From assembly GCA_016789105.1 (NCBI GenBank), contig JAEURN010000010.1, positions 115,348-179,347 of the forward strand: a DNA stretch of 64,000 bases. The letters run 5' to 3'. The notes below the pieces were generated by a model. That model saw only the letters and a program-made list of their open reading frames with translations. It did not search any database and was not told the DNA's origin. The stretch comes from Armatimonadota bacterium (GTDB lineage Bacteria > Armatimonadota > Fimbriimonadia > Fimbriimonadales > Fimbriimonadaceae). This document shows, piece by piece, positions 27,763 through 36,644 of the stretch; position 1 is the stretch's first letter; every line of letters begins with the position of its first letter. Both the position numbers and the translations under genes were made by a program.

Positions 27763-27794
27763 CGGCAGAGCTTAGCACGGGGCATAAAGCAGCG

Positions 27795-27823
27795 GCGCCC
27801 CTGCCGTTACCGGCTAGGGGCGC
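27795..27823 (-). terminator. Hairpin after the 35-residue membrane peptide gene
   Basis: The stem GCGCCCCT / AGGGGCGC (27795-27802 and 27816-27823) has a 13-nt loop. It lies about 40 nt past the small gene on the minus strand and is followed by CGCTGCTTTATG, so the T tract is poor. Confidence 0.5.
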
Positions 27824-27864
27824 ACCAGGGATGTTCGCTGTGAGGGTATGGGTGTGAAACCAGG

Positions 27865-27972
27865 TCAGGCCGATTTTTTGTCGGGGTCGTCTTTCAAGGC
27901 GTCTTTCGCAAGTCCATAGGCTCCGGCCATGCTAGCCAGGGTGACCGCGACAGCAACGAGGGTTAAGGTCAT
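27865..27972 (-). CDS. Small single-pass membrane peptide
   Basis: This 35-residue reading frame encodes one hydrophobic helix (LTLVAVAVTLASMAGAYGLA) and a charged tail (KDALKDDPDKKSA). A strong SD (GGAGGAAGAG) lies about 9 nt before ATG 27972, and a hairpin follows the stop. The combination of SD, helix and terminator makes it a credible small gene. The function is unknown. It is too short for usual ORF cut-offs. Confidence 0.5.
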   Translation of the reverse strand: MTLTLVAVAVTLASMAGAYGLAKDALKDDPDKKSA

Positions 27973-28148
27973 AGAATCCAACTCTTCCTCCACCCAATTG
28001 GGTGACACTGTGTTTGTTCCCGACCCAGGAGTGGGAATCCCATGGTCCCTCTAAGGCATTTACCAGGCTTTCAGCGAGTTCCGGCACCCTTACCGTCAGG
28101 AGGATTGCCAGCCGCAAAAGGTACGGGGGCGGACGGTATCCTGGTGCG

Positions 28149-30806
28149 ATGCCCGGATTGGCCGCCCTTTCCTGTCTCACCTTGTTTACGCCGACGGTTT
28201 GGAAGACTGGCGACCTGGCGGTTGAAGTGGATCAAGCATTGGCAACGGTGCGGATCCTGGCGGCCGACGGATCTGAATACATGGCCATGCGTGGGATCGA
28301 AAGCCTGGCCTATGTGCTTTCCCAAAAAGAACGGCTCTCACTGACGGGGGTCAAGGGCGGCCAAAAGTTCGTCACGACATTCCAACCCGGCGGCGAGAGT
28401 GGCCAGATCCTGACCGAGACATCCTATCCTGGCAATGGCAAGGCATCGGCACTTGCGGACACCTACGAGTTTGACGCGGCCTTGGGAAACGCGGTCGAAA
28501 ATAGCGGCCGGGCGCCGCAATGGTCGACGCCGCTGAGTCTGAGGTCTGGTAGCAAGGGGTTTGTCGCAATCTGGCCAGATCCGGCCAAGTTTGAACTCGC
28601 CACGCCCATGCCAGGGTTTCTTGGGGATGGGGCGATCGGATACCAAAATGCCGCACCGAGCCGGGATGGTCGTTGGGTCGAATCCCCAGTCCCCCGACCA
28701 TATCCGGGCGGCACGTCCTACACCTATGTGATCCAGGCCGGGGTTTCGGAGAACCCTGTCTCCACCGTTCTTTCGTCGATTTGGAAGAGGGCCAGTTCTA
28801 GCCGGCGGAACCAAGCTTTTCCGCAGGTCGCACCGATGGCGGTTTGCATGGCAAACACATTGAAGTTCGACCGCCTCCCATTTGCCGACCCCTTCCAAGC
28901 GGATGCGGCACTGGGTGGGGGTCCAAGCCGTTGGGAACAGTTCAACAAGGGCCAACGGGGCAAAACCGAGACCGGTGGCGGCGGCGAAGAAGAAGAGGAA
29001 TCCGGCGGCTCAATGAACGGCGTTTACGGATTTCCAGCTGGCCAGGGCGACGCCATTACCCTTTCACGCGGGGCCAACGCGATGCGTGCCGCCGCCGCCA
29101 TGGACGCCTTGGGAATGGAACTCAAGCAATCTGACTGGCGGGGCCGTGCCATCCAGCTTACGAACGTCATCGCCGCCGGGAGCCCACCCGATGGATTCGC
29201 GGCAAAGGTCACGGTTGGCCCCCAAGATGTCAATCCACCTAACACGGCAAGCCCATCCTCCAGCCCCGACGAGGCGGCAACCGCCTTTTTTGCCGCAAAG
29301 CTGATTTCGCAATCCCCAGGCCATCCGGAAACCGCCGACCTCACCCCCCGTATCTTGGGGGTTCTCAGCCGGATGCCGGCCGGGGAGCCGGCCCCGGAGT
29401 TTGCCGCCTTGGTTGCCGCCGCGGCGCATTTGCCCGGATTGCCGACAGAAATCCGGCAAGCGGCCATTGGGCGTTCCGTAGCCCTCGAAGCCTCCTTTGC
29501 GGTCACCCCTGCCAATTCCCAAAACCCTTGGACCCTTGAAGCCCTCCTGTGGATGAGGCAATCCAACCCGGCGGTATTCGATTCACAAATTTCGAACCTG
29601 GTGACACGGTGGTTGCTTCGCCAATCCCTGTTCGACCTCCGAGACCGGGATGGCATCGCCTCCTTTGGAGCATTCCGGACTGGTGGCGGTGAAATCGGGC
29701 CTGACTCTCCTACGGTCGCCAGCTTGGTGGGCCGGGCGGGGATCGCACTAGGCAAGCCCGAATGGCTCGACCGAGCCGCGTTTGCGTTGCGGGCCAGCCA
29801 CTCGCTCTACGCCGCGATGGCGGGCAACCCCTTGTGGGAGACCTTGCCGGGAGTTGAGTTTGGAACGGCGGCTCCCGGGTTTGGCAATGAAACCCCCGGC
29901 TTCCCCGACCGCCGGGAGAAGTTTGAATCGGCAGAAGGATTGCTGGTGGCGGCCACCTATGAGCTCCTCCGCGAATCTGGCGGCGCCTATGAGTTTGAAA
30001 GTGGGCAGACGGTTGGAGTAGACGGACTGAGTGCCGCGCCCGACGGTTCGCTCCGCAACACCCTGTTCTCCAACCCTGACCCGTTTTTGGGCCGGTTCCA
30101 ATGGCCAGGCAAAGGGGCCAAATCCACGCCCCCAGCCGCTGCCGATGTTCCTGGATGGCCGTCGATCGCCCATCTTTCCTTGGAATTGCGGGAAGGCCGG
30201 TGGTTTGCCGTTGCTTCACCAGGTCTTTCCTTCTCTCAAGGATCCGAACGGCCTCGGGGCGACTTTTTTGTCGGCAACAAGCGGATTCCGGCCACTGTTG
30301 GCAGCAAGGGATTCGAAGCCGTCCTCCCGATCGGCCTGTTCGGTCCCGTCCGCTTCTCAAGCATCGCCGGGGGACTGCCCGTGGTGGCGGAATCTGCTTT
30401 GCCGAATGGTTCGCCGATCTCTTGGGCGGTGAATGCCCTTCCCTCTTGGCGCCGCACGGGCGATTTGCGCTGGCAGGGCTCCCTTGCGACCCCGGGCTTG
30501 ATTTCGACTGCCGAAACAGGTGCCGGAACCGATTTGCCTTGGCTGATCGGCGAAATCAAGACCCCTTGGCTGACCGCTTCGGGCAAAACCCTTTCGTTCA
30601 TGGCCAAGGGTGTCGGCGACTGCGACATTGTCCTGCTGGATCTCGACGTTGCGGCGGTCGTTGCGACTTGGTACCCCGGCGAGGGGAAATCTATGGCCGT
30701 CGCGTTCGACCTGAGCCCGATCCAGGGCCACCGCGTGGCCGTGGCAATTCGAGACCGGGATCGGGAAGGCTGGATTCAGGCCAGTGGCTTAAAGGTTCTG
30801 GACTAG
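28149..30806 (+). CDS. Large secreted protein of unknown function
   Basis: The product is 885 residues when started at ATG 28149, which has TATCCT exactly 6 nt upstream and gives a signal peptide (MPGLAALSCLTLFTPTVW). The frame is open further 5' but that text is not coding-like. The protein has a beta-rich N-terminal part, a Gly/Glu low-complexity run near residues 275-290 (GGGGEEEEESGGS), a helical middle (about 310-590) that could be an alpha/alpha barrel, and a beta-rich C-terminus ending WIQASGLKVLD. I cannot name a family. A carbohydrate-active or surface protein is possible. It shares its stop with the convergent giant barrel gene (CTAG). Confidence 0.7.
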   Translation: MPGLAALSCLTLFTPTVWKTGDLAVEVDQALATVRILAADGSEYMAMRGIESLAYVLSQKERLSLTGVKGGQKFVTTFQPGGESGQILTETSYPGNGKASALADTYEFDAALGNAVENSGRAPQWSTPLSLRSGSKGFVAIWPDPAKFELATPMPGFLGDGAIGYQNAAPSRDGRWVESPVPRPYPGGTSYTYVIQAGVSENPVSTVLSSIWKRASSSRRNQAFPQVAPMAVCMANTLKFDRLPFADPFQADAALGGGPSRWEQFNKGQRGKTETGGGGEEEEESGGSMNGVYGFPAGQGDAITLSRGANAMRAAAAMDALGMELKQSDWRGRAIQLTNVIAAGSPPDGFAAKVTVGPQDVNPPNTASPSSSPDEAATAFFAAKLISQSPGHPETADLTPRILGVLSRMPAGEPAPEFAALVAAAAHLPGLPTEIRQAAIGRSVALEASFAVTPANSQNPWTLEALLWMRQSNPAVFDSQISNLVTRWLLRQSLFDLRDRDGIASFGAFRTGGGEIGPDSPTVASLVGRAGIALGKPEWLDRAAFALRASHSLYAAMAGNPLWETLPGVEFGTAAPGFGNETPGFPDRREKFESAEGLLVAATYELLRESGGAYEFESGQTVGVDGLSAAPDGSLRNTLFSNPDPFLGRFQWPGKGAKSTPPAAADVPGWPSIAHLSLELREGRWFAVASPGLSFSQGSERPRGDFFVGNKRIPATVGSKGFEAVLPIGLFGPVRFSSIAGGLPVVAESALPNGSPISWAVNALPSWRRTGDLRWQGSLATPGLISTAETGAGTDLPWLIGEIKTPWLTASGKTLSFMAKGVGDCDIVLLDLDVAAVVATWYPGEGKSMAVAFDLSPIQGHRVAVAIRDRDREGWIQASGLKVLD

Positions 30807-33800
30807 AACCGGACGCTGTAGTCGAACCGGAGCTTCCAGTCGCGCAGATAGCTGTTGTCCGGGCGTCCGCGACCCCATTGGAGGTGCTCCAAGCTGAAGC
30901 TGAGAGACTGGTTGGGGCCAGGTTTTTGTGTGAACGAAAGACCGTAACTGTGGGCCAGCGACACATTGCCGCGGCGGATCCATTGTTGGAGTGAGTAAGT
31001 CAGCTGCAGCGGTGCCCCGCTATCGGCAAACAGTGTGGCGTTGGCCCGGGCTTCCCGGCGAAGTTCGTCGTTGACGTTGTCCCTCTTGATTTCGTTCCAG
31101 TTGAGGTCGAACTTGAGTTTGGGGTCGTTTTGGTACTTGACCGTCCAGCTGGACGTGCGTTCGTCCAACGGCGCAGAACCAAGCAGGACGCCGCCCCGAT
31201 CTTGCAACGGGTTGGTCAGAGTTTTGTGTTCAAACGAGAACAACTTGTTGGGCCGGTACGTCAACGCGTAGTCCCTCAAAAAGAGGGTGTCGTTGTTCGG
31301 CATCGTCCGGACGCCATATTTGAGCGAGGCCTGGAATGGGGCCTTACCGGTTTTGTCGGTGGTGAGCAGGAATGACCGGTCGATTGCCCGGACACCGTCG
31401 CCTTGGTTGACTTGGCTCGAGTAAGTCCAGCCGAATCCGATGTTGCCCACCGCACCCGAGATCCCCATGTTGATCAATTCCTTTTGCCAGGCCAAGAAAT
31501 CGCGCTGGGTGTCTGTGCGGTAGTAGAAATTGATATCGCCGACCGGGCCGATTGAGAACGGGGAGAGGTTCGCAAAGTTGACGTTGCCGAAATAGTTTTG
31601 GCGTTGGCCATCCCAGCGGTTGGTTTGGTAGCTGGCGCCCCCAAAATTGAGACCGGCGAACTTGCCGCCGCTGAGGCCGACCGACGTTTTCATGGTTCCG
31701 TCGTTGATGCCGTGGGCGTCTCGGTTGTAGCCGTAATCGAGTCGGATCCCTGAGCCGAAATCGACCCACAACCCATAGTTGCGGCGCACATCGTCCGGCT
31801 TGTCGCCGTCGTAGCGCACCCTTTGGTCTTCGACGCTGACCCCGATTCGGCTATTGATTTTTGTCGTGACTTTGTTGCGCGATTCGGTGGTTCGTGTCCC
31901 GTCATCGAACTTGGTTTCGCTTTGGACGGTGCTGAAGGTGGTGTTGGCGTTGATCGGCTTTTCGTAACTCACCGTGCGTTTCGACGCATCGGGCAGGTCT
32001 TGCTTGACGCCGTTGTAGGATTGGGCTTCTTGGGTGACCGTCACGCGGCCAGCTGACCCCATGTTGTGGGAAAACGAGTAGGCGCTGTAATGGGAATCGA
32101 CAGAATCGAGCCCCGATTCGCTGAGAGATTCGTTGGTGTTTTGGTAACTCAGCGTCGTGAACTTGCTGAGATCCCACGATGCGGAAAACTGGCTGAATCC
32201 CCGGACTTGGTCGAGGATGCCGTTGACGGCATCGGCCCTTTGGTAGCCGAATTTCAGGCTGCTGTTGGGGGCATAGCTCGCGATGAGCTCTGATTGGTCG
32301 AAACCGATCAGACTTTGGAGGAGGCCGCGTTCCGAGTCGACGAGTTGGTTGACGTCGGTGAAACCAGAGTCCACCCCGCGCCGGAAATAGGTGACGTCAA
32401 ATCCAAACAGCACGGCGTCGAGCCGTTGCCGGTAGGCACCGCCATTAGGCGAATCCGCGGACATTTGGCTGAATCCGAGTTTGCTGTTCTTTCCGAATTG
32501 AGTTGTGAAGTCCAGGTTCGACTTGTTGAGGCCGTCAATTGTCCCGAGCCTTTGCTGTTCGCTGAACAGGAGGTTGCGGTTGCCGCCAAACCCATCGGTG
32601 GTTGTTTGGTGCGAGAAATTCAGGTTGGTTTTGCCCCGGCTAACGGAAAACTCGTTCAATCTTAGGGTGCCCGATTGGTTGTCGATGGTGACCCGGTTCC
32701 AGTAGGACTGGAAGTCGCCGATCTTGCCCTGAATCCGCATTCCGTCCCGGTTGATTCCGGCGACGTTGGTGCCCCCGATATCTCGGCCATCCGGTTTGCC
32801 GGCCGGGTTGTACATGTGGGCAACGTCCCCGGCAATGGCCTGCCGGTCTTCGTTGGTCATGGCACCTTGGGCGCCAAAGACCTCGTCCATCTTGCGGGTG
32901 ATGTGGCTGAGACTCCAGCCTCCATAGCCCAGGTTGAACGAGGTCCCCTTCATTTCGCCCTTGTCGGCAATCATTGAATCGACCGAGTAATCGGCCTTAA
33001 GCCACTTGTTGGCGACTCCGAGCGTGTAGTTGTTGCGGTCGATCCCGCGTTCTTTGGCCAGCTGGCCCTTGTCGGCCTCGCGCAGGTCGCCAAAGCGGGT
33101 GAATCCGGCATCGACCGACTGTCGGGACCAGGTTCCCTTTAACCATCCGTCGGTGATGCTGAGGTTGCTCCGCCAAACGCCTTGCTTGTCCTCAGTGCCT
33201 TGGACGCTGAGCATATGGAAATCGACCGCGGCCCCGCCGCCTTTGTAGCCGAGCCCGAGGTTTTGCCGCTCAAGCCCGCGCTCTTTTTGCAACTGCTGCC
33301 GGTCTTGCTCGCGCAAGCCGGAAAATTTGTTAAAGCTCGGGTCGACGACAGTTGAATCCCAGTTGAGGCTGACCCCCGCCAAAGTTGCACTGGCCGACCT
33401 CCAGTTGATCGACCCATTGGAGTCTCCGACCGACTGCACGCCGCCGCCAAACCCCATGCCACCGACCTTTGCCCCGGTCAGGGAGAACCCGGTCCGCTTG
33501 AGGCCTTTTTCACCCTGGAACTGCTTGATTTCATCCGGGCTGAACCCCGCGCCAGCAAACGATGAAAATCCGGCGAAGCGATCGTCGATATCTTGGTAGC
33601 TCAGCTTGACGTTGCCGCCCAGGACGTTGGTGGCGTAGTTTTGGACAATGGCTTTGCCGGTACCGGTTTCGGTGTCTGTTTTCGGCCCTTCGTCTCCGAG
33701 AAGGCTAGCGGTATCCGACTTCTGCCGGTCGTTCAGCATCATGACTCCCCTCAGGTTGCCGCCGCCGAACTTAAACGAGCTCGCTAACCCGAAGAGGTTG

Positions 33801-34288
33801 CCCGAAAGGACGGTTCCGTCGGCCATGCGCTCGGTGTATCCGAAACCGAGGACGGCCCGCGCACCGGGGGTGAGTTCAAAGGCGAACGAATTGGCCCCGT
33901 TAGCGGCCACTGCCCCATAGACCCCTTCGTTCTGCTTAGAATCGTCGTAGCGATAGCTGACAGTAACGGACTGGCCTGGCCGGTACGGAACTTTGAGATA
34001 GACGACGCCGGATGCGTAGTCCACGGTGTAATCTCGTTCGCGGCTTAGGCTGTGGCCGGCCAAGACGACCGTCTCGGATTTCTCGATTACGTTGCCAAAA
34101 CGCAGGGGAACGGAGAGAGCGCCTTCCTTGAGCCGGACGATATCGAAACTAGATTTCCCGCCGACGGGGGCACTGGCCGAGGAGCCTTCCTTTGAAGGTG
34201 TGTCGAGCAGGGGGATTTGGGCCTTGCCGACAACCGGCAACGCGAGCAGTGCAAGTCCATATGCGCTCCAGCGTTTTGCCCTCAACAT
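30803..34288 (-). CDS. Giant outer-membrane beta-barrel-like protein with internal repeats
   Basis: The 1161-residue protein has a signal peptide (about 1-24, ending VGKAQ). An N-terminal domain (about 45-110) has FDIVRLKEGALSVPLRFGN and SRERDYTVDYASGVVYLKVP, similar to repeats in surface and barrel-associated proteins. The remainder alternates aromatic strands to the end, KLRFDYSVRF, with the terminal Phe typical of BAM-recognised barrels. A motif resembling DAGFTRFGDLREADKGQL recurs (near residues 245, 325, 395 and 665), probably as helical loops between strands. It is predicted to sit in the outer membrane. A consensus TATAAT is 11 nt before the ATG with AAGGA between. The ligand or role is unknown. 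Confidence 0.8.
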   Translation of the reverse strand: MLRAKRWSAYGLALLALPVVGKAQIPLLDTPSKEGSSASAPVGGKSSFDIVRLKEGALSVPLRFGNVIEKSETVVLAGHSLSRERDYTVDYASGVVYLKVPYRPGQSVTVSYRYDDSKQNEGVYGAVAANGANSFAFELTPGARAVLGFGYTERMADGTVLSGNLFGLASSFKFGGGNLRGVMMLNDRQKSDTASLLGDEGPKTDTETGTGKAIVQNYATNVLGGNVKLSYQDIDDRFAGFSSFAGAGFSPDEIKQFQGEKGLKRTGFSLTGAKVGGMGFGGGVQSVGDSNGSINWRSASATLAGVSLNWDSTVVDPSFNKFSGLREQDRQQLQKERGLERQNLGLGYKGGGAAVDFHMLSVQGTEDKQGVWRSNLSITDGWLKGTWSRQSVDAGFTRFGDLREADKGQLAKERGIDRNNYTLGVANKWLKADYSVDSMIADKGEMKGTSFNLGYGGWSLSHITRKMDEVFGAQGAMTNEDRQAIAGDVAHMYNPAGKPDGRDIGGTNVAGINRDGMRIQGKIGDFQSYWNRVTIDNQSGTLRLNEFSVSRGKTNLNFSHQTTTDGFGGNRNLLFSEQQRLGTIDGLNKSNLDFTTQFGKNSKLGFSQMSADSPNGGAYRQRLDAVLFGFDVTYFRRGVDSGFTDVNQLVDSERGLLQSLIGFDQSELIASYAPNSSLKFGYQRADAVNGILDQVRGFSQFSASWDLSKFTTLSYQNTNESLSESGLDSVDSHYSAYSFSHNMGSAGRVTVTQEAQSYNGVKQDLPDASKRTVSYEKPINANTTFSTVQSETKFDDGTRTTESRNKVTTKINSRIGVSVEDQRVRYDGDKPDDVRRNYGLWVDFGSGIRLDYGYNRDAHGINDGTMKTSVGLSGGKFAGLNFGGASYQTNRWDGQRQNYFGNVNFANLSPFSIGPVGDINFYYRTDTQRDFLAWQKELINMGISGAVGNIGFGWTYSSQVNQGDGVRAIDRSFLLTTDKTGKAPFQASLKYGVRTMPNNDTLFLRDYALTYRPNKLFSFEHKTLTNPLQDRGGVLLGSAPLDERTSSWTVKYQNDPKLKFDLNWNEIKRDNVNDELRREARANATLFADSGAPLQLTYSLQQWIRRGNVSLAHSYGLSFTQKPGPNQSLSFSLEHLQWGRGRPDNSYLRDWKLRFDYSVRF

Positions 34289-34458
34289 GCTGTCCTTAGA
34301 TTATAGGCCATTCCTGGTTCATTTGAACCGGGATCCCCAAAAAACCCCGGCTATGAGCCTTTTGCCGACAATCCATGGGTAGTGACGCCTAAACAATTGC
34401 CAGGTTTCGCCCTTTAGGGGTAACCGCTGAAAACCGAGTGTCCAACGATGTAACCGGG

Positions 34459-34632
34459 ATGAGAGACGAAGAGCGCCCGGTCGTCGTGAACCTCAGCATC
34501 GACGAGGCTTACGAGATCTTAAACCGGTGCCTGGGCAGTGCGGGTGACGACACCCCCCTGTTCCGGGATGCTCTGCGCCGCTTTGCCTGGGCGATCGAAC
34601 GGTCGAATCAGGTCGATGAAGAAGCGGCCTGA
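34459..34632 (+). CDS. Small conserved-looking cytosolic protein, unknown function
   Basis: The 57-residue product MRDEERPVVVNLSIDEAY... is acidic with two amphipathic helices (IDEAYEILNRCLGS and LFRDALRRFAWAIERS). It starts at ATG 34459; a GTG at 34438 would add seven residues. Its end overlaps the convergent aat gene by 25 nt. No family is recognised. The 170-nt gap before it holds a small hairpin (GGTTCA/TGAACC at 34316-34329) and the promoter region of the barrel gene. Confidence 0.45.
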   Translation: MRDEERPVVVNLSIDEAYEILNRCLGSAGDDTPLFRDALRRFAWAIERSNQVDEEAA

Positions 34633-35216
34633 CGGCGGCCCCACGCGGTTTCCACGGCAATCGATTCCGTAAATATTTGATGAAATTCCTGTTCGGTTAA
34701 TTGGACACATCCAAGGCGTGCCGTATGGCTGTTCATGATTTGGGAATCAAGGCATACAAATCCCAAATCTCTCAACTTTTTGAGCAATTCAAATAAAGCA
34801 ATCTTGCCCATATCGGTATGCCGGGTAAACATCGAATCCGCCGAAAACCATCCGCCGACGGCTTCCCCAAAGATACCGCCCGCCAATTCGCCGCCGACCC
34901 AAACTTCGCAACTGTGGGCCCAGCCTTCCCGGTGGGCCTCTCCGTAGACACGAGCCAGTTCTGGGGTGAGCCAGTTGTCACGGGGACGGAAGCACGCGGC
35001 GACAACTTCGTCGAATGCCGTATCAAAGGTGACTTGGTAGCCCCCTTTGCGGATCTGTTTCGCCAAAGACCTGTTCACGCGCATGCTGCAACCGGGGAAA
35101 ACGGCCCGCCCCCGTGTGAGATAGAACTGCACATCTCCGGAATCATCAGCCATCGGGAAAGCACCCTCCTGGTAAGCCGCCCAAAGCATGTCCGTCGTCA
35201 GTTGGCCATCCGGCAT
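34608..35216 (-). CDS. aat: Leucyl/phenylalanyl-tRNA--protein transferase
   Basis: The 202-residue enzyme of the N-degron pathway transfers Leu or Phe from aminoacyl-tRNA to proteins with N-terminal Arg or Lys. The family text is clear: LWAAYQEGAFPMAD, PRDNWLTPELARVYGEAHREGWAHS, then VWVGGELAGGIFGEAVGGWFSADSMF and the C-terminal CLDSQIMNSHTARLG. Degradation would go through ClpS-ClpAP, and a ClpC-type unfoldase is encoded at 55.6-58 kb. ATG 35216 is chosen; a TTG at 35249 would overlap the divergent DinB gene. Confidence 0.93.
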   Translation of the reverse strand: MPDGQLTTDMLWAAYQEGAFPMADDSGDVQFYLTRGRAVFPGCSMRVNRSLAKQIRKGGYQVTFDTAFDEVVAACFRPRDNWLTPELARVYGEAHREGWAHSCEVWVGGELAGGIFGEAVGGWFSADSMFTRHTDMGKIALFELLKKLRDLGFVCLDSQIMNSHTARLGCVQLTEQEFHQIFTESIAVETAWGRRQAASSST

Positions 35217-35227
35217 TGTCAAGAAGT

Positions 35228-35662
35228 ATGCTCTCCCCAATGGACGCAAAGGAATTCTTGGCCAAACAGTTGGACACGACGGGCTACCAGTTGCAAGCGG
35301 TATTCGCCGGCTTCCCTGATGGGAAATGGGATGAAAGAACGTGCAATGAAGCCATGAGCGCCAAAGAAACGGCAGAGCACCTGGCCGAATGCTACGTGGC
35401 TTTCTTAGATCATTGCGAAGGCCGGGAACATGAGTGGGGTTCGTTCAAGCCGGCTTCTTCCGACCCCGAAAAAATTGTGGCCGAAATGTTCGAGCTGCGT
35501 GCCAAGGCCATCGCCACGTTCATGGCGCGCAATGGCGATGATGTGCTCGGCTGGGCCAGCGACTACATAGTTTTGCACGACCCGTACCATGTTGGCCAGA
35601 TGTGCAGCCTGCGGTTAGAGCTCGGGGAGTTTTCTCCGTACAGCATCTACAAAATGGACTAG
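35228..35662 (+). CDS. DinB/YfiT-like four-helix-bundle protein
   Basis: The 144-residue protein is predicted to be all-helical with DinB-type metal ligands: His in SAKETAEHLAECY and two His in IVLHDPYHVGQMCSLRLELG. Members are putative metal-dependent hydrolases or thiol (bacillithiol/mycothiol) S-transferases. The substrate is unknown. ATG 35228 or 35240 could be the start. It is divergent from aat, with start codons only 11 nt apart. Confidence 0.75.
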   Translation: MLSPMDAKEFLAKQLDTTGYQLQAVFAGFPDGKWDERTCNEAMSAKETAEHLAECYVAFLDHCEGREHEWGSFKPASSDPEKIVAEMFELRAKAIATFMARNGDDVLGWASDYIVLHDPYHVGQMCSLRLELGEFSPYSIYKMD

Positions 35663-35672
35663 CACAAAACAC

Positions 35673-35701
35673 CCGGGCGGAGCCTTTCCGGCTCCGCCCG
35701 G
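35673..35701. terminator. Bidirectional hairpin between DinB and pseudopilin genes
   Basis: A perfect 12-bp stem CCGGGCGGAGCC / GGCTCCGCCCGG with a 5-nt loop lies between the convergent stops at 35662 and 35709. There is no strong T tract on either side. Confidence 0.7.
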
Positions 35702-35708
35702 CCCGGGG

Positions 35709-36470
35709 TCAGTCGCAAGCCCAGTAGTATGTTCCGGCTGTGGGGTGGGCGTCGCCGGATCGATGCCCTTCCGGATCGACCACCGTGTTGTCGAAAAGCC
35801 CCGGGCCACTGGCAAATTTGGCGTGGCCATCGGCAAAAATCAACGATCCACCCCGGCTGGACCATTGTTTGTAATAATTGTAAGGGGCATCGCAATCATA
35901 GCCGTACCGCGAGCAATCGGGCAGTTCATAACCCTTCTTGCGGTCGAAAAACGCCATCATTTCTGCCCGCATGATCCGGGAGTTGGCGGGGTCTGCCATC
36001 GCGGTCTCGGTCACTGTCCAGCTTTCTGTGGCCCCCGGATCCCCCTGGTAACCCTTGCTGTATCCCGCGACCAAGGTGTGCAAGCACCTGGTGAACCGAT
36101 AGCTACTGCCATAGGCCTCCCAATAGGTGGATTTCCCCGTCCCGGCCGTGGTGGCCGGCCCCCCGGCATCAAGCGGACTTTTGAAAATCTCGCGGCTTTT
36201 GGTGTAGGGGTAGAGCCAGACTTCGACACCTTCGTGCCCGGTTTGCAACGGTGCCGGGTCGGATTGGTAGGCCATAAAGATCGGCATGGTGTCATCGTAA
36301 TCGCTGACATAAAGTTTGCTTGCGATGGCGATTTGGCGGGCATTGCTGAGGCAGGCTGTGTTTTTGGCCGCTTCCTTGGCTTGGGCGAACACCGGGAAAA
36401 GGATTGCGGCGAGGATCGCGATGATGGCGATGACCACTAGCAGCTCGATGAGGGTAAAGGCGTTTTTCAT
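35709..36470 (-). CDS. Pseudopilin with Armatimonadota-type N-terminus, downstream of a TPP riboswitch
   Basis: The 253-residue protein starts MKNA|FTLIELLVV with Glu+5 and the hydrophobic helix IAIIAILAAILFPVFAQAK, a hallmark of the expanded pseudopilin families of this phylum. The globular domain has SNARQIAIASKLYVSDYDDT and a C-terminal GGSLIFADGHAKF H-x-G block. It would be processed by a prepilin peptidase and assembled from the inner membrane. No SD is visible before the ATG. The only sequence ahead of it is an intrinsic terminator and a TPP aptamer (36487-36644), an unexpected regulatory context. Confidence 0.9.
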   Translation of the reverse strand: MKNAFTLIELLVVIAIIAILAAILFPVFAQAKEAAKNTACLSNARQIAIASKLYVSDYDDTMPIFMAYQSDPAPLQTGHEGVEVWLYPYTKSREIFKSPLDAGGPATTAGTGKSTYWEAYGSSYRFTRCLHTLVAGYSKGYQGDPGATESWTVTETAMADPANSRIMRAEMMAFFDRKKGYELPDCSRYGYDCDAPYNYYKQWSSRGGSLIFADGHAKFASGPGLFDNTVVDPEGHRSGDAHPTAGTYYWACD

Positions 36471-36486
36471 TGTTCAAAATTGCACA

Positions 36487-36525
36487 AATCAAAAGGCCCG
36501 CCCCCGCATTCCACGGAGCCGGGCC
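36487..36525 (-). terminator. Intrinsic terminator in the riboswitch expression platform
   Basis: On the minus strand the stem GGCCCG / CGGGCC (complements of 36520-36525 and 36495-36500), extended imperfectly inward, is followed by TTTTGATTT. It lies between the TPP aptamer and the pseudopilin ATG. The loop side repeats the aptamer-end motif (GGAATGCGG), which could let a competing antiterminator form. Confidence 0.7.
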
Positions 36526-36546
36526 ATTGCGTTACCCTTCATCGCT

Positions 36547-36644
36547 CCGCATTCCCTCCGCCGGCATGACCCGGATCAGGTTCAAGGGGATCGGGTGGGC
36601 AATTCCACCGCATCTCAGCCAGTGCACGTCGGCACCCCCTGCGG
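36547..36644 (-). ncRNA. TPP riboswitch aptamer (THI element)
   Basis: Read on the minus strand, the aptamer shows the P1 pair CCGCA/TGCGG, GGGGTGCC, the pyrimidine-sensor CTGAGA, and the pyrophosphate-sensor block CTTGAACCTGATCCGGGTCA followed by TGCCGGCGGAGGGAA. All conserved THI-box elements are present. TAGAAT (complement of 36671-36676) lies about 27 nt upstream and could be its -10. It is oriented toward the pseudopilin gene at 36470, with a terminator between. No thiamin gene is in the window. Confidence 0.93.

Noticed and set aside
34300-34305. Perfect TATAAT before the giant barrel gene taken as a leaderless promoter
   Set aside because: It is 11 nt from the ATG and has AAGGA between, so it does not fit the 6-nt class. 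It may be a real -10, but the -35 is poor.
36547-36644. Reading the TPP element as controlling the plus-strand isocitrate dehydrogenase gene
   Set aside because: The aptamer is only consistent on the minus strand, so it cannot be the leader of the plus-strand gene at 36770.
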